A DNA stretch of 64,000 nt from Actinomycetospora termitidis (GCF_030286555.1 NZ_JASVWF010000002.1:62001-126000), one strand, 5' to 3'; numbered from the stretch's first letter, positions 41,758-50,094 are shown. A program made the numbers and translations. Notes: a model not told the origin generated them from the letters alone.

Positions 41758-42831
41758 GTGCCCCTCCACCTCCACGGACCGGTCCTCGACGGCAGCGGCG
41801 ACGACGAGCCGCGCGACCTGTACGTCACCGCGGACGGCCTGGTCAGCACCGAGCCGGTCGCGGACGCCGACCGCGTCGACGGCTGGATCCTGCCCGGACT
41901 GGTCGACGCGCACTGCCACGTCGGGATCGGCCCGGACGGCCCGGTGGAGCTCGAGGAGGCGCGGACCCAGGGCCACACCGACGCGGCCTCCGGCGCGCTG
42001 CTCCTGCGCGACTGCGGGGCGCCGATCGACACCCGGCCGCTCGACGACGACCCGGCGATGCCCGAGATCGTCCGCGCCGGCCGTCACCTCGCCCGGCCGA
42101 AGCGCTACATCCGCGGGCTGCCGATCGACGCCGACGAGCCCGAGGACCTGCCCCGCCTGGTCGCCGAGCAGGCCGCGCGGAACCCGTGGGTGAAGCTCGT
42201 CGGGGACTGGATCGACCGGGACGCGGGCGACCTGACGCCGCTGTGGCCCGACGACGTGCTGCGCGCGGCGATGGACGCCGCGCACGCGCACGGCGCCCGG
42301 GTCACCGCCCACGTCTTCGGTGAGCACGCCCTGCCCGGCCTCATCGGTGCGGGCATCGACTGCATCGAGCACGGCACCGGGCTGACCGACGACACCATCG
42401 CGCTGATGGTCGAGCACGGCACCGCGCTCGTGCCGACGCTGATCAACGTGGAGAACTTCCCGTCGTTCGCCGACGCGGCGGGCGAGAAGTTCCCGGCCTA
42501 CGGAGCCCACATGCGGGAGCTGTACGCGCGGTCGCGGCAGACGGTCGCGGCGGCGATCGACGCGGGCATCCCGGTCTACGCGGGGACCGACGCCGGCGGC
42601 GGCATCCGGCACGGGCGCATCGTCGACGAGATCGCGGCCCTCGGCGAGGTGGGGCTGGGGACGGAGCGGGCGCTGGCCGCCGCGTCGAGTGCCGCCCGGG
42701 CGTGGCTGGGGCGACCGGGCCTCGAGGCCGGGGCACCCGCCGACGTCGTCGTCGTGCCGGAGGACCCGCGCACCGACACGAGCGCGCTGCGCCGGCCCGT
42801 CGCGGTGCTGCGCCGGGGGAGGGCCCTCTAG
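41758..42831 (+). CDS. Amidohydrolase family protein
   Basis: This 357-residue metal-dependent hydrolase has the amidohydrolase barrel motifs: ILPGLVDAHCHVGIG (HxH), the likely bridging Lys in NPWVKLVGDWID, then VTAHVFGEHAL and CIEHGTGL for the later histidines, and VYAGTDAGGG with the metal-ligand Asp. It resembles the imidazolonepropionase/prolidase-like group. A homologous amidohydrolase gene sits next to ffh in mycobacteria, so the position is conserved. The substrate is unknown. Its stop overlaps the pxpA start by one base (TAGTG). Confidence 0.88.
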   Translation: MPLHLHGPVLDGSGDDEPRDLYVTADGLVSTEPVADADRVDGWILPGLVDAHCHVGIGPDGPVELEEARTQGHTDAASGALLLRDCGAPIDTRPLDDDPAMPEIVRAGRHLARPKRYIRGLPIDADEPEDLPRLVAEQAARNPWVKLVGDWIDRDAGDLTPLWPDDVLRAAMDAAHAHGARVTAHVFGEHALPGLIGAGIDCIEHGTGLTDDTIALMVEHGTALVPTLINVENFPSFADAAGEKFPAYGAHMRELYARSRQTVAAAIDAGIPVYAGTDAGGGIRHGRIVDEIAALGEVGLGTERALAAASSAARAWLGRPGLEAGAPADVVVVPEDPRTDTSALRRPVAVLRRGRAL

Positions 42832-43538
42832 TGCTGGACCTCAACGCCGACCTGGCCGAGGGCTTCGGCCAGTGGCCGCTCACCGACGACGACGCGCTGC
42901 TGGAGGTCGTGACCTCGGCGAACGTCGCCTGCGGGTTCCACGCGGGCGACGCACCGACGATGCGGCGGGTGTGCGCGCGGGCGACCGAGCGCGGGGTGCG
43001 GATCGGCGCGCAGGTCTCGTACCGGGACCTCGCCGGCTTCGGGCGACGGTTCCTCGACGTCGACCCGGAGACCCTGACGGCGGAGATCCTCTACCAGATC
43101 GGTGCGCTGCGGGCGTTCGGGACCGTCGAGTACGTGAAGCCGCACGGCGCGCTCTACAACACCGTCGTCCACCACGAGACGCAGGCGCGGGCGGTCGTCG
43201 ACGCCGCCCGGGCGGCCGGCGACCTGCCGGTCATGGCGCTGCCGGGCGGGAAGCTGCTCGAGTTCGCGGCCGACGCCGGGCTGGCGACCATCGCGGAGGC
43301 CTTCGCCGACCGCGGCTACACCCCCGAGGGCACCCTGGTCCCGCGGTCCGAGCCCGGCGCGCTGCTGCCGGACACCGACGCCGTCGTCGAGCGGGCGCTC
43401 CGCCTCGCCCGCGACGGCGTGATCGTCGCCGTCGACGGGACCGAGCTCGACGTCCGGGCGGACTCGCTGTGTCTGCACGGGGACACCCCGGAGGCGGTGG
43501 AGAACGCCCGGGCGGTGCGCGCGGCGCTGGACGCCTGA
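42831..43538 (+). CDS. pxpA: 5-oxoprolinase subunit A (LamB/YcsF family)
   Basis: This 235-residue protein has the LamB/YcsF signature: LDLNADLAEGFGQWPLTDDDALLEVVTSANVACGFHAGDAPTMRR, then GAQVSYRDLAGFGRR and VKPHGALYN. PxpA works with PxpB and PxpC to hydrolyse 5-oxoproline to glutamate using ATP. The partner genes are not in the window, so either they lie elsewhere or this protein acts differently. The GTG at 42831 overlaps the amidohydrolase stop, so the two are co-translated. Confidence 0.88.
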   Translation: MLDLNADLAEGFGQWPLTDDDALLEVVTSANVACGFHAGDAPTMRRVCARATERGVRIGAQVSYRDLAGFGRRFLDVDPETLTAEILYQIGALRAFGTVEYVKPHGALYNTVVHHETQARAVVDAARAAGDLPVMALPGGKLLEFAADAGLATIAEAFADRGYTPEGTLVPRSEPGALLPDTDAVVERALRLARDGVIVAVDGTELDVRADSLCLHGDTPEAVENARAVRAALDA

Positions 43539-43587
43539 GGTCTCCCGAGGCCGCCGAGCCCACCGACCCGCCGTCATGAAGGGGTCT

Positions 43588-43630
43588 GGCACAATCGGGG
43601 AGTTGCGTCACGGCCACCCTCTCCCTGGGC
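43588..43630 (+). promoter_or_regulatory. rpsP promoter and leader hairpin
   Basis: TGGCACAAT, whose -10 hexamer CACAAT lies at 43590-43595, is followed by GGGGAGTTGC and a perfect 9-base hairpin GTCACGGCC/GGCCGTGAC (43607-43635). The transcript would carry about 130 bases of leader before the GTG at 43728. The same order of elements precedes rplS. Confidence 0.55.
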
Positions 43631-43727
43631 CGTGACCGTCGGACCTCCGGCGCACGCGCGGCACCCCACGCCGCGCGGGGACGTCGAGCACTCGAGCAGT
43701 ACCGCGAACGAGGAGTACACCGGACCC

Positions 43728-44087
43728 GTGGCCGTCAAGATCAAGCTCGCCCGCATGGGCAAGATCCGCGAGCCCCACTACCGCGTGGTCATCGCCGACG
43801 CCCGTAACCGTCGTGACGGGCGTGTCATCGAGACGATCGGCGAGTACCACCCGAAGGACAACCCGAGCACGATCAAGATCGACTCGGAGCGCGCGCAGTA
43901 CTGGCTGGGTGTCGGCGCGCAGCCGACCGAGCCGGTGCACACGCTGCTGAAGGTGACCGGCGACTGGCAGAAGTTCAAGGGGCTCCCGCACACCGAGAGC
44001 CGCCTGAAGACGCGGCCGGAGAAGGTCGACAAGCAGGCCCGCTTCAACGAGGAGCTGGCCAAGGTCAGCAACAACGCGGCCGAGTGA
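43728..44087 (+). CDS. rpsP: 30S ribosomal protein S16
   Basis: This 119-residue small-subunit protein starts [42 protein letters not shown], the classical S16 signature. The C-terminal extension of about 35 residues beyond the core ([26 protein letters not shown]) is common in actinobacteria. GAGGAG precedes the GTG at 43728. It opens the rpsP-khpA-rimM run. Confidence 0.97.
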   Translation: MAVKIKLARMGKIREPHYRVVIADARNRRDGRVIETIGEYHPKDNPSTIKIDSERAQYWLGVGAQPTEPVHTLLKVTGDWQKFKGLPHTESRLKTRPEKVDKQARFNEELAKVSNNAAE

Positions 44088-44094
44088 GTGCCCG

Positions 44095-44334
44095 GTGAGT
44101 GATCTCGCCGAGGCTCTCGAGCACCTGGTGCGGGGCATCGTCACGCACCCCGACGAGGTCTCGGTCGACCTCGTCACCAACCGCCGCGGCCGCACTCTCG
44201 AGGTGCGCGTACACCCCGACGACCTGGGCAAGGTCATCGGCCGTGGCGGCCGTACGGCCACCTCTCTGCGCACCGTCATCAGCGGGGTCGGCGGACGCGG
44301 CGTCCGCGTCGACGTCGTCGACACCGACCGCTGA
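44095..44334 (+). CDS. khpA: KH-domain RNA-binding protein KhpA
   Basis: This 79-residue protein is a single KH domain with the GxxG loop in LGKVIGRGGRTATSLRTVI. KhpA (YlqC) binds RNA, often with KhpB, and its gene is conserved between rpsP and rimM. The GTG at 44095 lies 7 bases after the rpsP stop, and rimM begins immediately after its own stop. Confidence 0.94.
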   Translation: MSDLAEALEHLVRGIVTHPDEVSVDLVTNRRGRTLEVRVHPDDLGKVIGRGGRTATSLRTVISGVGGRGVRVDVVDTDR

Positions 44335-44335
44335 C

Positions 44336-44860
44336 GTGAGCCCGGGGCCCGACCCGTCCGACCTGCGCGTGGTCGGACGGGTCGTCAAGGTGCACGGCCT
44401 GCGCGGCGAGCTCGTCGTCGAGCCCTCCACCGACGAGGTCGAGGCGCGGTTCGCAGCCGGGTCGGTCCTGCGTCTTCCCGACGGCGGGTCGCTCACGATC
44501 CGGGCCGCGCGCTGGCACTCCGGACGGCTGCTGGTGGCGGCCGAGGAGGTCGGCGACCGGGACGCCGCCGAGGCGCTGCGGCGGGCCACGCTGTCCGCCC
44601 CGCCGTCCGAGGCCGCCCCGGACGACCCCGACGAGTTCCACGACCACCAGCTCGAGGGCCTGCGCGTCGAGCTGGCGGACGGCACCGTCGTCGGGACCGT
44701 GACCGCCGTCGACCACGGCGCCGGGGGCGACCTGCTCGTGGTCGACCGTCCTGGGTCCGAGCTGCTGGTCCCCTTCGTCCGCGCGATCGTCCCGACGGTG
44801 GACGTCGCCGGCGGCCGGGTCGTCCTCGACCCGCCGGAGGGCCTGCTCGACCCGGAGTGA
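44336..44860 (+). CDS. rimM: 16S rRNA processing protein RimM
   Basis: This 174-residue protein helps mature the 30S head, binding S19. The N-terminal RimM domain has VVGRVVKVHGLRGELVVEPSTD, and the C-terminal PRC-barrel has DDPDEFHDHQLEGLRVEL and ELLVPFVRAIVPTVDVAGGRVVLDPPEGLLD. Length is normal. The GTG at 44336 is one base after the khpA stop. Unusually, trmD does not follow directly: an antisense mgtC gene intervenes. Confidence 0.95.
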   Translation: MSPGPDPSDLRVVGRVVKVHGLRGELVVEPSTDEVEARFAAGSVLRLPDGGSLTIRAARWHSGRLLVAAEEVGDRDAAEALRRATLSAPPSEAAPDDPDEFHDHQLEGLRVELADGTVVGTVTAVDHGAGGDLLVVDRPGSELLVPFVRAIVPTVDVAGGRVVLDPPEGLLDPE

Positions 44861-44892
44861 TCCTCGGGCCTCGCCCTCCGCGATCCGCCGGA

Positions 44893-45603
44893 TCAGTCCG
44901 CGGGTTCCTCCTCCTCGGGGAGCCGGACGCCGCGGACCCCGGGGATCTCCGCGAGCTCGCTGGTCAGCGGGTGCAGCGGGATGCGCCCGAGGAGGGAGAG
45001 GGTCACCGCGGCGGTCCCGTCGTCCGTGCCCTCGCGATCCACCGTCATGCCCGCGACCGCGAAGCCGCGCTCCGTGGCGCTGGTCAGGACCTGGCGCAGG
45101 ACGCCCTGCTTGTCGGCGTAGATGACGTGCACGGGGCGGGGCGCGGACGACGAGCGGGCCAGGACCCGGGCCAGCGGCCGGAACCCCCGGGTGACGAGGT
45201 AGTGGGCGGCCACGCCCGCGAGGCCGAGCAGGGGGAGGCCGGCGCCGCACGCCATCCCGACGGCCGCCACGCCCCACACCGTCGCCGCCGTGGTCAGCCC
45301 GCGCACCGCGTCGCGGCGCACGAAGATCAGGCCGCCGCCGATGAACCCGATGCCGGAGACGATCTGTGCCGCCACGCGCGAGGGGTCCAGGGAGATGTGC
45401 TCCAGGCCGAGCAGGTCGTCGAACCCGTACTTCGAGACGAGCATGAAGGCCGCGGAGCCGACGCCGACCAGGGCGTGCGTGCGCAGGCCGGCGCTCTTGG
45501 CGGCCAGCTCCCGCTCGATCCCGACGGCCGTGGAGAGCACGAGCGCGATCGCCAGGGGCACCACCACCCCGAGCTGCCCGGCCAGACCCGTCGTCCAGAA
45601 CAC
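44893..45603 (-). CDS. mgtC: MgtC/SapB family membrane protein
   Basis: This 236-residue protein has the MgtC layout: four or five membrane helices (GVVVPLAIALVLSTAVGIERELAAKSAGLRTHALVGVGSAAFMLVS, then AAQIVSGIGFIGGGLIFVRRDAVRGLTTAATVWGVAAVGMACGAG) and a C-terminal ACT-like domain (VHVIYADKQGVLRQVLTSATERGF). MgtC proteins are linked to growth at low magnesium and to virulence or ATP-synthase control. GTG at 45603 is preferred because GAGGGGG precedes it. An ATG at 45666 would make the gene overlap trmD by 20 bases. It is antisense to its neighbours. Confidence 0.88.
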   Translation of the reverse strand: MFWTTGLAGQLGVVVPLAIALVLSTAVGIERELAAKSAGLRTHALVGVGSAAFMLVSKYGFDDLLGLEHISLDPSRVAAQIVSGIGFIGGGLIFVRRDAVRGLTTAATVWGVAAVGMACGAGLPLLGLAGVAAHYLVTRGFRPLARVLARSSSAPRPVHVIYADKQGVLRQVLTSATERGFAVAGMTVDREGTDDGTAAVTLSLLGRIPLHPLTSELAEIPGVRGVRLPEEEEPAD

Positions 45604-45632
45604 CGCCGTCCACCCCCTCGCGCACCGACCGG

Positions 45633-45638
45633 CAGGAT
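45633..45638 (+). promoter_or_regulatory. -10 box (CAGGAT) of a leaderless trmD promoter
   Basis: CAGGAT is followed by 8 bases and the GTG at 45647. Because mgtC interrupts the usual rimM-trmD operon on the opposite strand, trmD needs its own promoter, and this is the only visible candidate. Confidence 0.5.
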
Positions 45639-45646
45639 CGGCGTCC

Positions 45647-46411
45647 GTGCGCATCGACGTCGTCACGATCTTCCCGGACTATCTCGCGCCGCTCGACGAC
45701 GCGATCGTGGGGCGGGCCCGGCGCGCGGGGCTGATCGACCTGCGCGTGCACGACCTGCGGGCCTGGGCCACCGGGGTGCACCAGGCCGTGGACGACTCCC
45801 CGTACGGCGGCGGGCCGGGGATGGTCATGACGCCGACGGTGTGGGGGGAGGCGCTCGACGCGGTGCGGGCCGAGGTCCCCGACGAGCCCGGGGTGCTGCT
45901 GGTCCCGACGCCCGCCGGGGCCCCGCTGACCCAGCGTCGGGTCGCCGACTGGGCGGGTCGGGCCCGCCTCACGATCGCCTGCGGCCGCTACGAGGGCATC
46001 GACGGGCGGGTGGCGGTGGACGCGGCGCGTCACGGCCCCGTCGAGGAGTTCTCGCTCGGCGACTACGTGCTGGCGGGGGGCGAGGTCGCTGCGCTGGTGG
46101 CCGTGGAGGCGGTGTCGCGGCTCGTCCCCGGGGTGCTGGGCAACCCGGCGTCGGCCGAGCTCGACTCGTTCTCCGACGGGCTGCTCGAGGCGCCCGCCTA
46201 CACGCGGCCGGAGTCGTGGCGGGACCTGGACGTGCCGGCCGTGCTGCGCTCGGGGGACCACGGGGCGGTCGCGCGGTGGCGGCGGGACCGTTCGCTGGAG
46301 CGCACCGCCGCGGTGCGGCCGGACCTGCTGGACCGCCTGGGCGCGGACGCCTTCGACCGCCGCGACCGCGAGGTGCTGGCGGCCGCCGGGTACGAGGTCC
46401 CCGGGACGTAG
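45647..46411 (+). CDS. trmD: tRNA (guanine(37)-N1)-methyltransferase TrmD
   Basis: This 254-residue SPOUT methyltransferase methylates G37 next to the anticodon, preventing frameshifts. It starts RIDVVTIFPDYLAPLDDAIVGRAR and contains DDSPYGGGPGMVM, CGRYEGIDGR and EFSLGDYVLAGGEVAALVAVEAVSRLVPGVLGNPAS, the trefoil-knot SAM site. Length is normal. It is read from its own start signals because mgtC lies between it and rimM. The rplS gene follows after a 189-base leader. Confidence 0.96.
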   Translation: MRIDVVTIFPDYLAPLDDAIVGRARRAGLIDLRVHDLRAWATGVHQAVDDSPYGGGPGMVMTPTVWGEALDAVRAEVPDEPGVLLVPTPAGAPLTQRRVADWAGRARLTIACGRYEGIDGRVAVDAARHGPVEEFSLGDYVLAGGEVAALVAVEAVSRLVPGVLGNPASAELDSFSDGLLEAPAYTRPESWRDLDVPAVLRSGDHGAVARWRRDRSLERTAAVRPDLLDRLGADAFDRRDREVLAAAGYEVPGT

Positions 46412-46443
46412 GCCCGGCTCCCGGTCGTCGGGGGAGCATCTGG

Positions 46444-46500
46444 CAGACTGGGGGAGTTGCCACGGGCCGCGGGCCGCTCCCCGGAGCGGTCCCCCGTGAC
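46444..46500 (+). promoter_or_regulatory. rplS promoter and leader hairpin
   Basis: TGGCAGACT, whose -10 hexamer CAGACT lies at 46444-46449, is followed by GGGGGAGTTGC and a hairpin CACGGG/CCCGTG that contains a second stem CCGCTC/GAGCGG. The design mirrors the rpsP leader. The leader extends about 150 bases to the ATG at 46601. Confidence 0.55.
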
Positions 46501-46600
46501 AGGGACGACACCCATCCGGTCGCCCCGGGCCGCCCGCCGTTCTCCGTGACGGTGGCGCGCGTGCCCGGAGCCGGCCCGAGACAGGCGAGGACGACCTACC

Positions 46601-46960
46601 ATGAACGCCCTGGACGAGCTCGACGCGCGCTCGCTGCGCTCCGACATCCCGGACTTCCGCCCGGGTGACACCGTCAAGGTGCACGTCAAGGTCATCGAGG
46701 GTTCACGCTCTCGTGTACAGGTCTTCCAGGGCGTCGTGATCCGGCGGCACGGTGGTGGTCTCCGCGAGACGTTCACCGTCCGTAAGGTTTCCTTCGGCGT
46801 CGGGGTCGAGCGCACCTTCCCGGTGCACACCCCGAACATCGACCACATCGAGGTCGTCACCCGCGGTGACGTCCGCCGCGCGAAGCTCTACTACCTCCGG
46901 GAGCTGCGCGGGAAGGCCGCCAAGATCCGCGAGAAGCGCGAGACGACGTCGGCGTCCTGA
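46601..46960 (+). CDS. rplS: 50S ribosomal protein L19
   Basis: This 119-residue protein sits at the interface of the ribosomal subunits. Signatures are [62 protein letters not shown] and the C-terminal [22 protein letters not shown]. Length is typical. GCGAGG provides a ribosome site before the ATG. lepB follows after 29 bases, but with its own apparent promoter. Confidence 0.97.
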   Translation: MNALDELDARSLRSDIPDFRPGDTVKVHVKVIEGSRSRVQVFQGVVIRRHGGGLRETFTVRKVSFGVGVERTFPVHTPNIDHIEVVTRGDVRRAKLYYLRELRGKAAKIREKRETTSAS

Positions 46961-46977
46961 GCCGGGCCGCCGTCTCC

Positions 46978-46983
46978 TAACCT
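46978..46983 (+). promoter_or_regulatory. -10 box (TAACCT) of a leaderless lepB promoter
   Basis: TAACCT is followed by 6 bases and the GTG at 46990. Confidence 0.5.
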
Positions 46984-46989
46984 GACGTC

Positions 46990-48771
46990 GTGCCTCCTTC
47001 CGACGAGCCCGGTCGCCGCTACCGCGCACCCCGCCACGGCGGGGTCGATCCGCGGTGGGGCGGTCCGTCCGAGGCCGACCCCGGGGACGATCCGTACGGC
47101 GAGGTGACCGGCGAGCGGGTCCGCTCCGGCGGGCGGCACGGCGCCGGGTCGGACCGGGACGGCGACGGCCGCCACTCGGGTCCCTCGGAGGGTCGGCGTC
47201 CGACCGCCGAGTGGCCACCGCCGACCGCCCTGCCGTCGGGTCCCTCGCGGGACCACCAGCCGGGTCCGTACGGGCAGGCGCCGGCCTCGCCGCCCTACGG
47301 GCAGAGCCGGCCGCCCCACCCGCCGTCGCCGCCGTACGGGCAGTACCCGCCGTCGTACGGGCAGGCGTCGTCGTGGCGCCAGGCCCCGCCGTCGCCGCCC
47401 GGCGGGCAGGCCCGGCCGAACGGCCACGGTCCCGCCGACGGTCACGCTGCGGGTAACGGCCACGCCCCGGGCAACGGCCACGCCCCGTCCACCGGATACG
47501 GCCCGGGCCACGGGCAGGCCCCCGCGAACGGGTACGGCCCCACCGACGCCCACCCGCGTCCCGCCGGACCGGGCACGGACGGGCACGGCACCCCGTCGTC
47601 GGGCACCGGTCAGGGCCGGCCGACGCCGACCGCGGTGCAGCCGCCGGTCCCGGCCGACGAGCCCTCCGCCGCCGCGCCGCTGCTCGCCGGCGGCATCCCG
47701 CCGCCCGGGCGGACCGGGGACACCCCCACCACGGACGCCTCCGACGACGGAGCGGCCGTCACCGAGACCACCGGGCTCGGACCCAACACCGGCAAGCACC
47801 GGCGCGGGGGCGTGACGGCCGCGTCGGGTCCCGGCCGGGACGAGGACGCGGCGGACCGGTCGGGTCCGGGCCGTCGGTCGCGCGGCAAGGACGGCGACGA
47901 GAAGGGCTCGGGGAAGAAGAAGCGCAAGGGCTCCTTCTGGCGCGAGCTGCCGCTGCTCGTCGTGGTCGCGATCGTGCTGACGTTCGTGATCCAGACCTTC
48001 ATCGCCCGGATCTACGTGATCCCGTCGGCGTCGATGGAGCAGACGCTGCACGGGTGCACCGGCTGCGCGAACGACCGCGTGGCCGTCGACAAGGTGAGCT
48101 ACCGGTTCACCGACCCGGCGCCCGGCGACGTCGTCGTGTTCCGCGGACCGCCCGCGTGGCTGGACAACGACGAGGTCGGCGAGACCGAGCCGTCGGGGAA
48201 CCCGATCGTCCGCGGGTTCCAGTCGGCACTCTCGCTCGTCGGGCTCGCGGCGCCGAACGAGAAGGACTTCGTCAAGCGCGTGATCGCCGTCGGCGGCCAG
48301 ACCGTGGCGTGCTGCGATCCGCAGAACCGCGTCCTGGTCGACGGGAAGCCGCTGACCGAGCCGTACCTGTACTACCAGGACGGGCTCGGCTCCCAGCAGG
48401 CCACGTTCGACCCGGTGCAGGTGCCGCAGGGCCAGCTCTGGGTGATGGGGGACAACCGCAACAACTCCGCGGACGCCCGGTTCCACGGCCCCGTGCCGGA
48501 GAGCGACATCATCGGCAAGGCCCGCGTCGTGGTGCTGCCGATCACCCGCTGGCGCACGGTGCCCGCGATCGACCCGCAGACGACGACCACGGCCCTCGGT
48601 CCGTCGACCGGCCTGCCCGAGGGCGGGGCCGCCGTGGCCGGCGCGCTGCTGGCCGTGCCGCTGGCCCGCAGCGGGCGACGGCTGCGCCGGGCCGCTGCCG
48701 GGACCACGACGGCGGCTCCGCCGCGACCGGACCCGGATCACCGTCCGCGGAACGGGGCGACACCGCAGTGA
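46990..48771 (+). CDS. lepB: Signal peptidase I with a long disordered N-terminal region
   Basis: This 593-residue protease removes signal peptides at the outer face of the membrane. The catalytic domain starts near residue 318 with one membrane helix (LPLLVVVAIVLTFVIQTFIARIYVIP), then Ser348 in PSASMEQTL and Lys429 in KRVIAVGG, and the late MGDNRNNSADARFHGPV. About 310 residues precede it and are rich in Pro, Gly, Gln, His and Asn, with PYGQ and NGHAPG repeats. The usual cytoplasmic tail in actinobacteria is under 100 residues. A C-terminal hydrophobic and basic tail follows. The start is set by the leaderless -10 box at 46978. The stop overlaps rnhB (GTGA). Confidence 0.94.
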   Translation: MPPSDEPGRRYRAPRHGGVDPRWGGPSEADPGDDPYGEVTGERVRSGGRHGAGSDRDGDGRHSGPSEGRRPTAEWPPPTALPSGPSRDHQPGPYGQAPASPPYGQSRPPHPPSPPYGQYPPSYGQASSWRQAPPSPPGGQARPNGHGPADGHAAGNGHAPGNGHAPSTGYGPGHGQAPANGYGPTDAHPRPAGPGTDGHGTPSSGTGQGRPTPTAVQPPVPADEPSAAAPLLAGGIPPPGRTGDTPTTDASDDGAAVTETTGLGPNTGKHRRGGVTAASGPGRDEDAADRSGPGRRSRGKDGDEKGSGKKKRKGSFWRELPLLVVVAIVLTFVIQTFIARIYVIPSASMEQTLHGCTGCANDRVAVDKVSYRFTDPAPGDVVVFRGPPAWLDNDEVGETEPSGNPIVRGFQSALSLVGLAAPNEKDFVKRVIAVGGQTVACCDPQNRVLVDGKPLTEPYLYYQDGLGSQQATFDPVQVPQGQLWVMGDNRNNSADARFHGPVPESDIIGKARVVVLPITRWRTVPAIDPQTTTTALGPSTGLPEGGAAVAGALLAVPLARSGRRLRRAAAGTTTAAPPRPDPDHRPRNGATPQ

Positions 48772-49625
48772 CGACCGCCCGTCCCCGTCAGGGCGGGGAC
48801 GGGCGCTCCCGGAGCACGGGTCAGCCCTCCGGGGGACGTCCGCCCCGTCGTGCCCGCAAGCCCCTCCCGCCGCGCACCGGAATCCAGCCGCCGCGGGCGA
48901 TCGTGCGCCGGTCCAGCGAGGCCTGGGCGCTGCAGTCCGCGCTCGAGCGACACGGGCTCGGACCCGTCGTCGGGGTCGACGAGGCCGGCCGCGGGGCGTG
49001 CGCCGGGCCGCTCGCGGTGGCGGCGTGCATCCTGCGGCCGAACGACGCCAAGCGGTTCGAGGGCCTCACGGACTCCAAGCTGCTCCCGCCGGCCGAGCGC
49101 GAGCGGCTCGCCGCGGTCATCCGGCGGCGCGCGGTGGACTTCCACGTCGTGCTCGTCGACCCGGTCGAGGTCGACCGGCGCGGGGTGCACGCGGCGAACA
49201 TCGACGGGATGCGCCGCGCGGTGGCCCACCTCGGGGTCCGGCCCGGCTACGTCCTCACCGACGGCTTCCCGGTGACCGGCTTCGGCGTCCCGAGCCTCGC
49301 GGTGCCCAAGGGGGACCTCGCCGCAGCGTGCGTGGCGGCCGCGTCGATCCTCGCGAAGACGACCCGGGACCGGTTGATGGCCGAGCTGCACGAGCGACGT
49401 CCGGAGTACGGGTTCGACGTCCACAAGGGCTACTGCACGCCGACGCACACCGCCGCCCTGTGCGAGCACGGCCCGAGCCCCGATCACCGCTACAGCTTCG
49501 TGAACGTCGCCGGGGCGGCTCGCCTCGCGGGCGTGCCGGACGGCAGACTCAGCGCCGCAGCGACGGTGGGCCACAATGAGGTGCTCGAGGAGTACCCGGA
49601 GGCGGAGGGGGGAGAGGCACCGTGA
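48768..49625 (+). CDS. rnhB: Ribonuclease HII with a basic N-terminal extension
   Basis: This 285-residue nuclease cuts RNA at RNA-DNA junctions, removing misincorporated ribonucleotides. The catalytic motif VGVDEAGRGACAGPLAVAA has Asp71 and Glu72, followed by LTDSKLL, YVLTDGFPV and AAASILAKTTRDRLM. About 60 residues precede the domain and are basic and Pro-rich (GGRPPRRARKPLPPRTG), longer than usual. The GTG at 48768 overlaps the lepB stop, which supports the long form, though a later start is possible. Confidence 0.93.
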   Translation: MTTARPRQGGDGRSRSTGQPSGGRPPRRARKPLPPRTGIQPPRAIVRRSSEAWALQSALERHGLGPVVGVDEAGRGACAGPLAVAACILRPNDAKRFEGLTDSKLLPPAERERLAAVIRRRAVDFHVVLVDPVEVDRRGVHAANIDGMRRAVAHLGVRPGYVLTDGFPVTGFGVPSLAVPKGDLAAACVAAASILAKTTRDRLMAELHERRPEYGFDVHKGYCTPTHTAALCEHGPSPDHRYSFVNVAGAARLAGVPDGRLSAAATVGHNEVLEEYPEAEGGEAP

Positions 49626-49942
49626 GCGCGGAGGATCTCGAGAAGTACGAGACCGACATGGAGCTGTCGCTCTACCGCGAGTACCGCGACATCGTGAGCC
49701 AGTTCTCCTACGTCGTGGAGACCGAGCGCCGCTTCTACCTGGCGAACTCGGTCGACGTCGCCGTCCGCAACGCCGACGGCGAGGTCTACTTCGAGGTGCG
49801 GATGTCCGACGCGTGGGTCTGGGACATGTACCGGCCCGCGCGGTTCGTGAAGAACGTCCGCGTCGTGACGTTCAAGGACGTCAACGTCGAGGAGCTCGAC
49901 AAGCCCGACCTGCGCCTCGAGGACGGTCCGTTCGGAGGCTGA
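49622..49942 (+). CDS. DUF2469 protein
   Basis: This 106-residue acidic protein is a member of DUF2469, which is highly conserved in actinobacteria next to rnhB. The sequence SAEDLEKYETDMELSLYREYRDIVSQFSYVVETERRFYLANSVDV and the later RFVKNVRVVTFKDVNVEEL are nearly invariant in the family. No function is established. The GTG overlaps the rnhB stop by four bases. Confidence 0.95.
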   Translation: MSAEDLEKYETDMELSLYREYRDIVSQFSYVVETERRFYLANSVDVAVRNADGEVYFEVRMSDAWVWDMYRPARFVKNVRVVTFKDVNVEELDKPDLRLEDGPFGG

Positions 49943-49947
49943 TGCTC

Positions 49948-49980
49948 CGCCACCCGTCCCGTTCCTGACGGCGGGTGGCG
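49948..49980 (+). terminator. Hairpin terminator after the DUF2469 gene
   Basis: CGCCACCCG pairs perfectly with CGGGTGGCG around a 15-base loop, starting 6 bases after the stop. No U-run follows. It separates the lepB-rnhB group from the yraN-comM-dprA group. Confidence 0.7.
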
Positions 49981-50094
49981 TAGCCGGTTGTCCCCAGCCC
50001 CCGAGTTGTCCCCAGAGCACCGCTCGCCGTTCGCGCGGATCCACCCGTCGTCGCCACCGTGGTCGCAGGCAGGCGGCGCGGCGGGAGGACGGAC

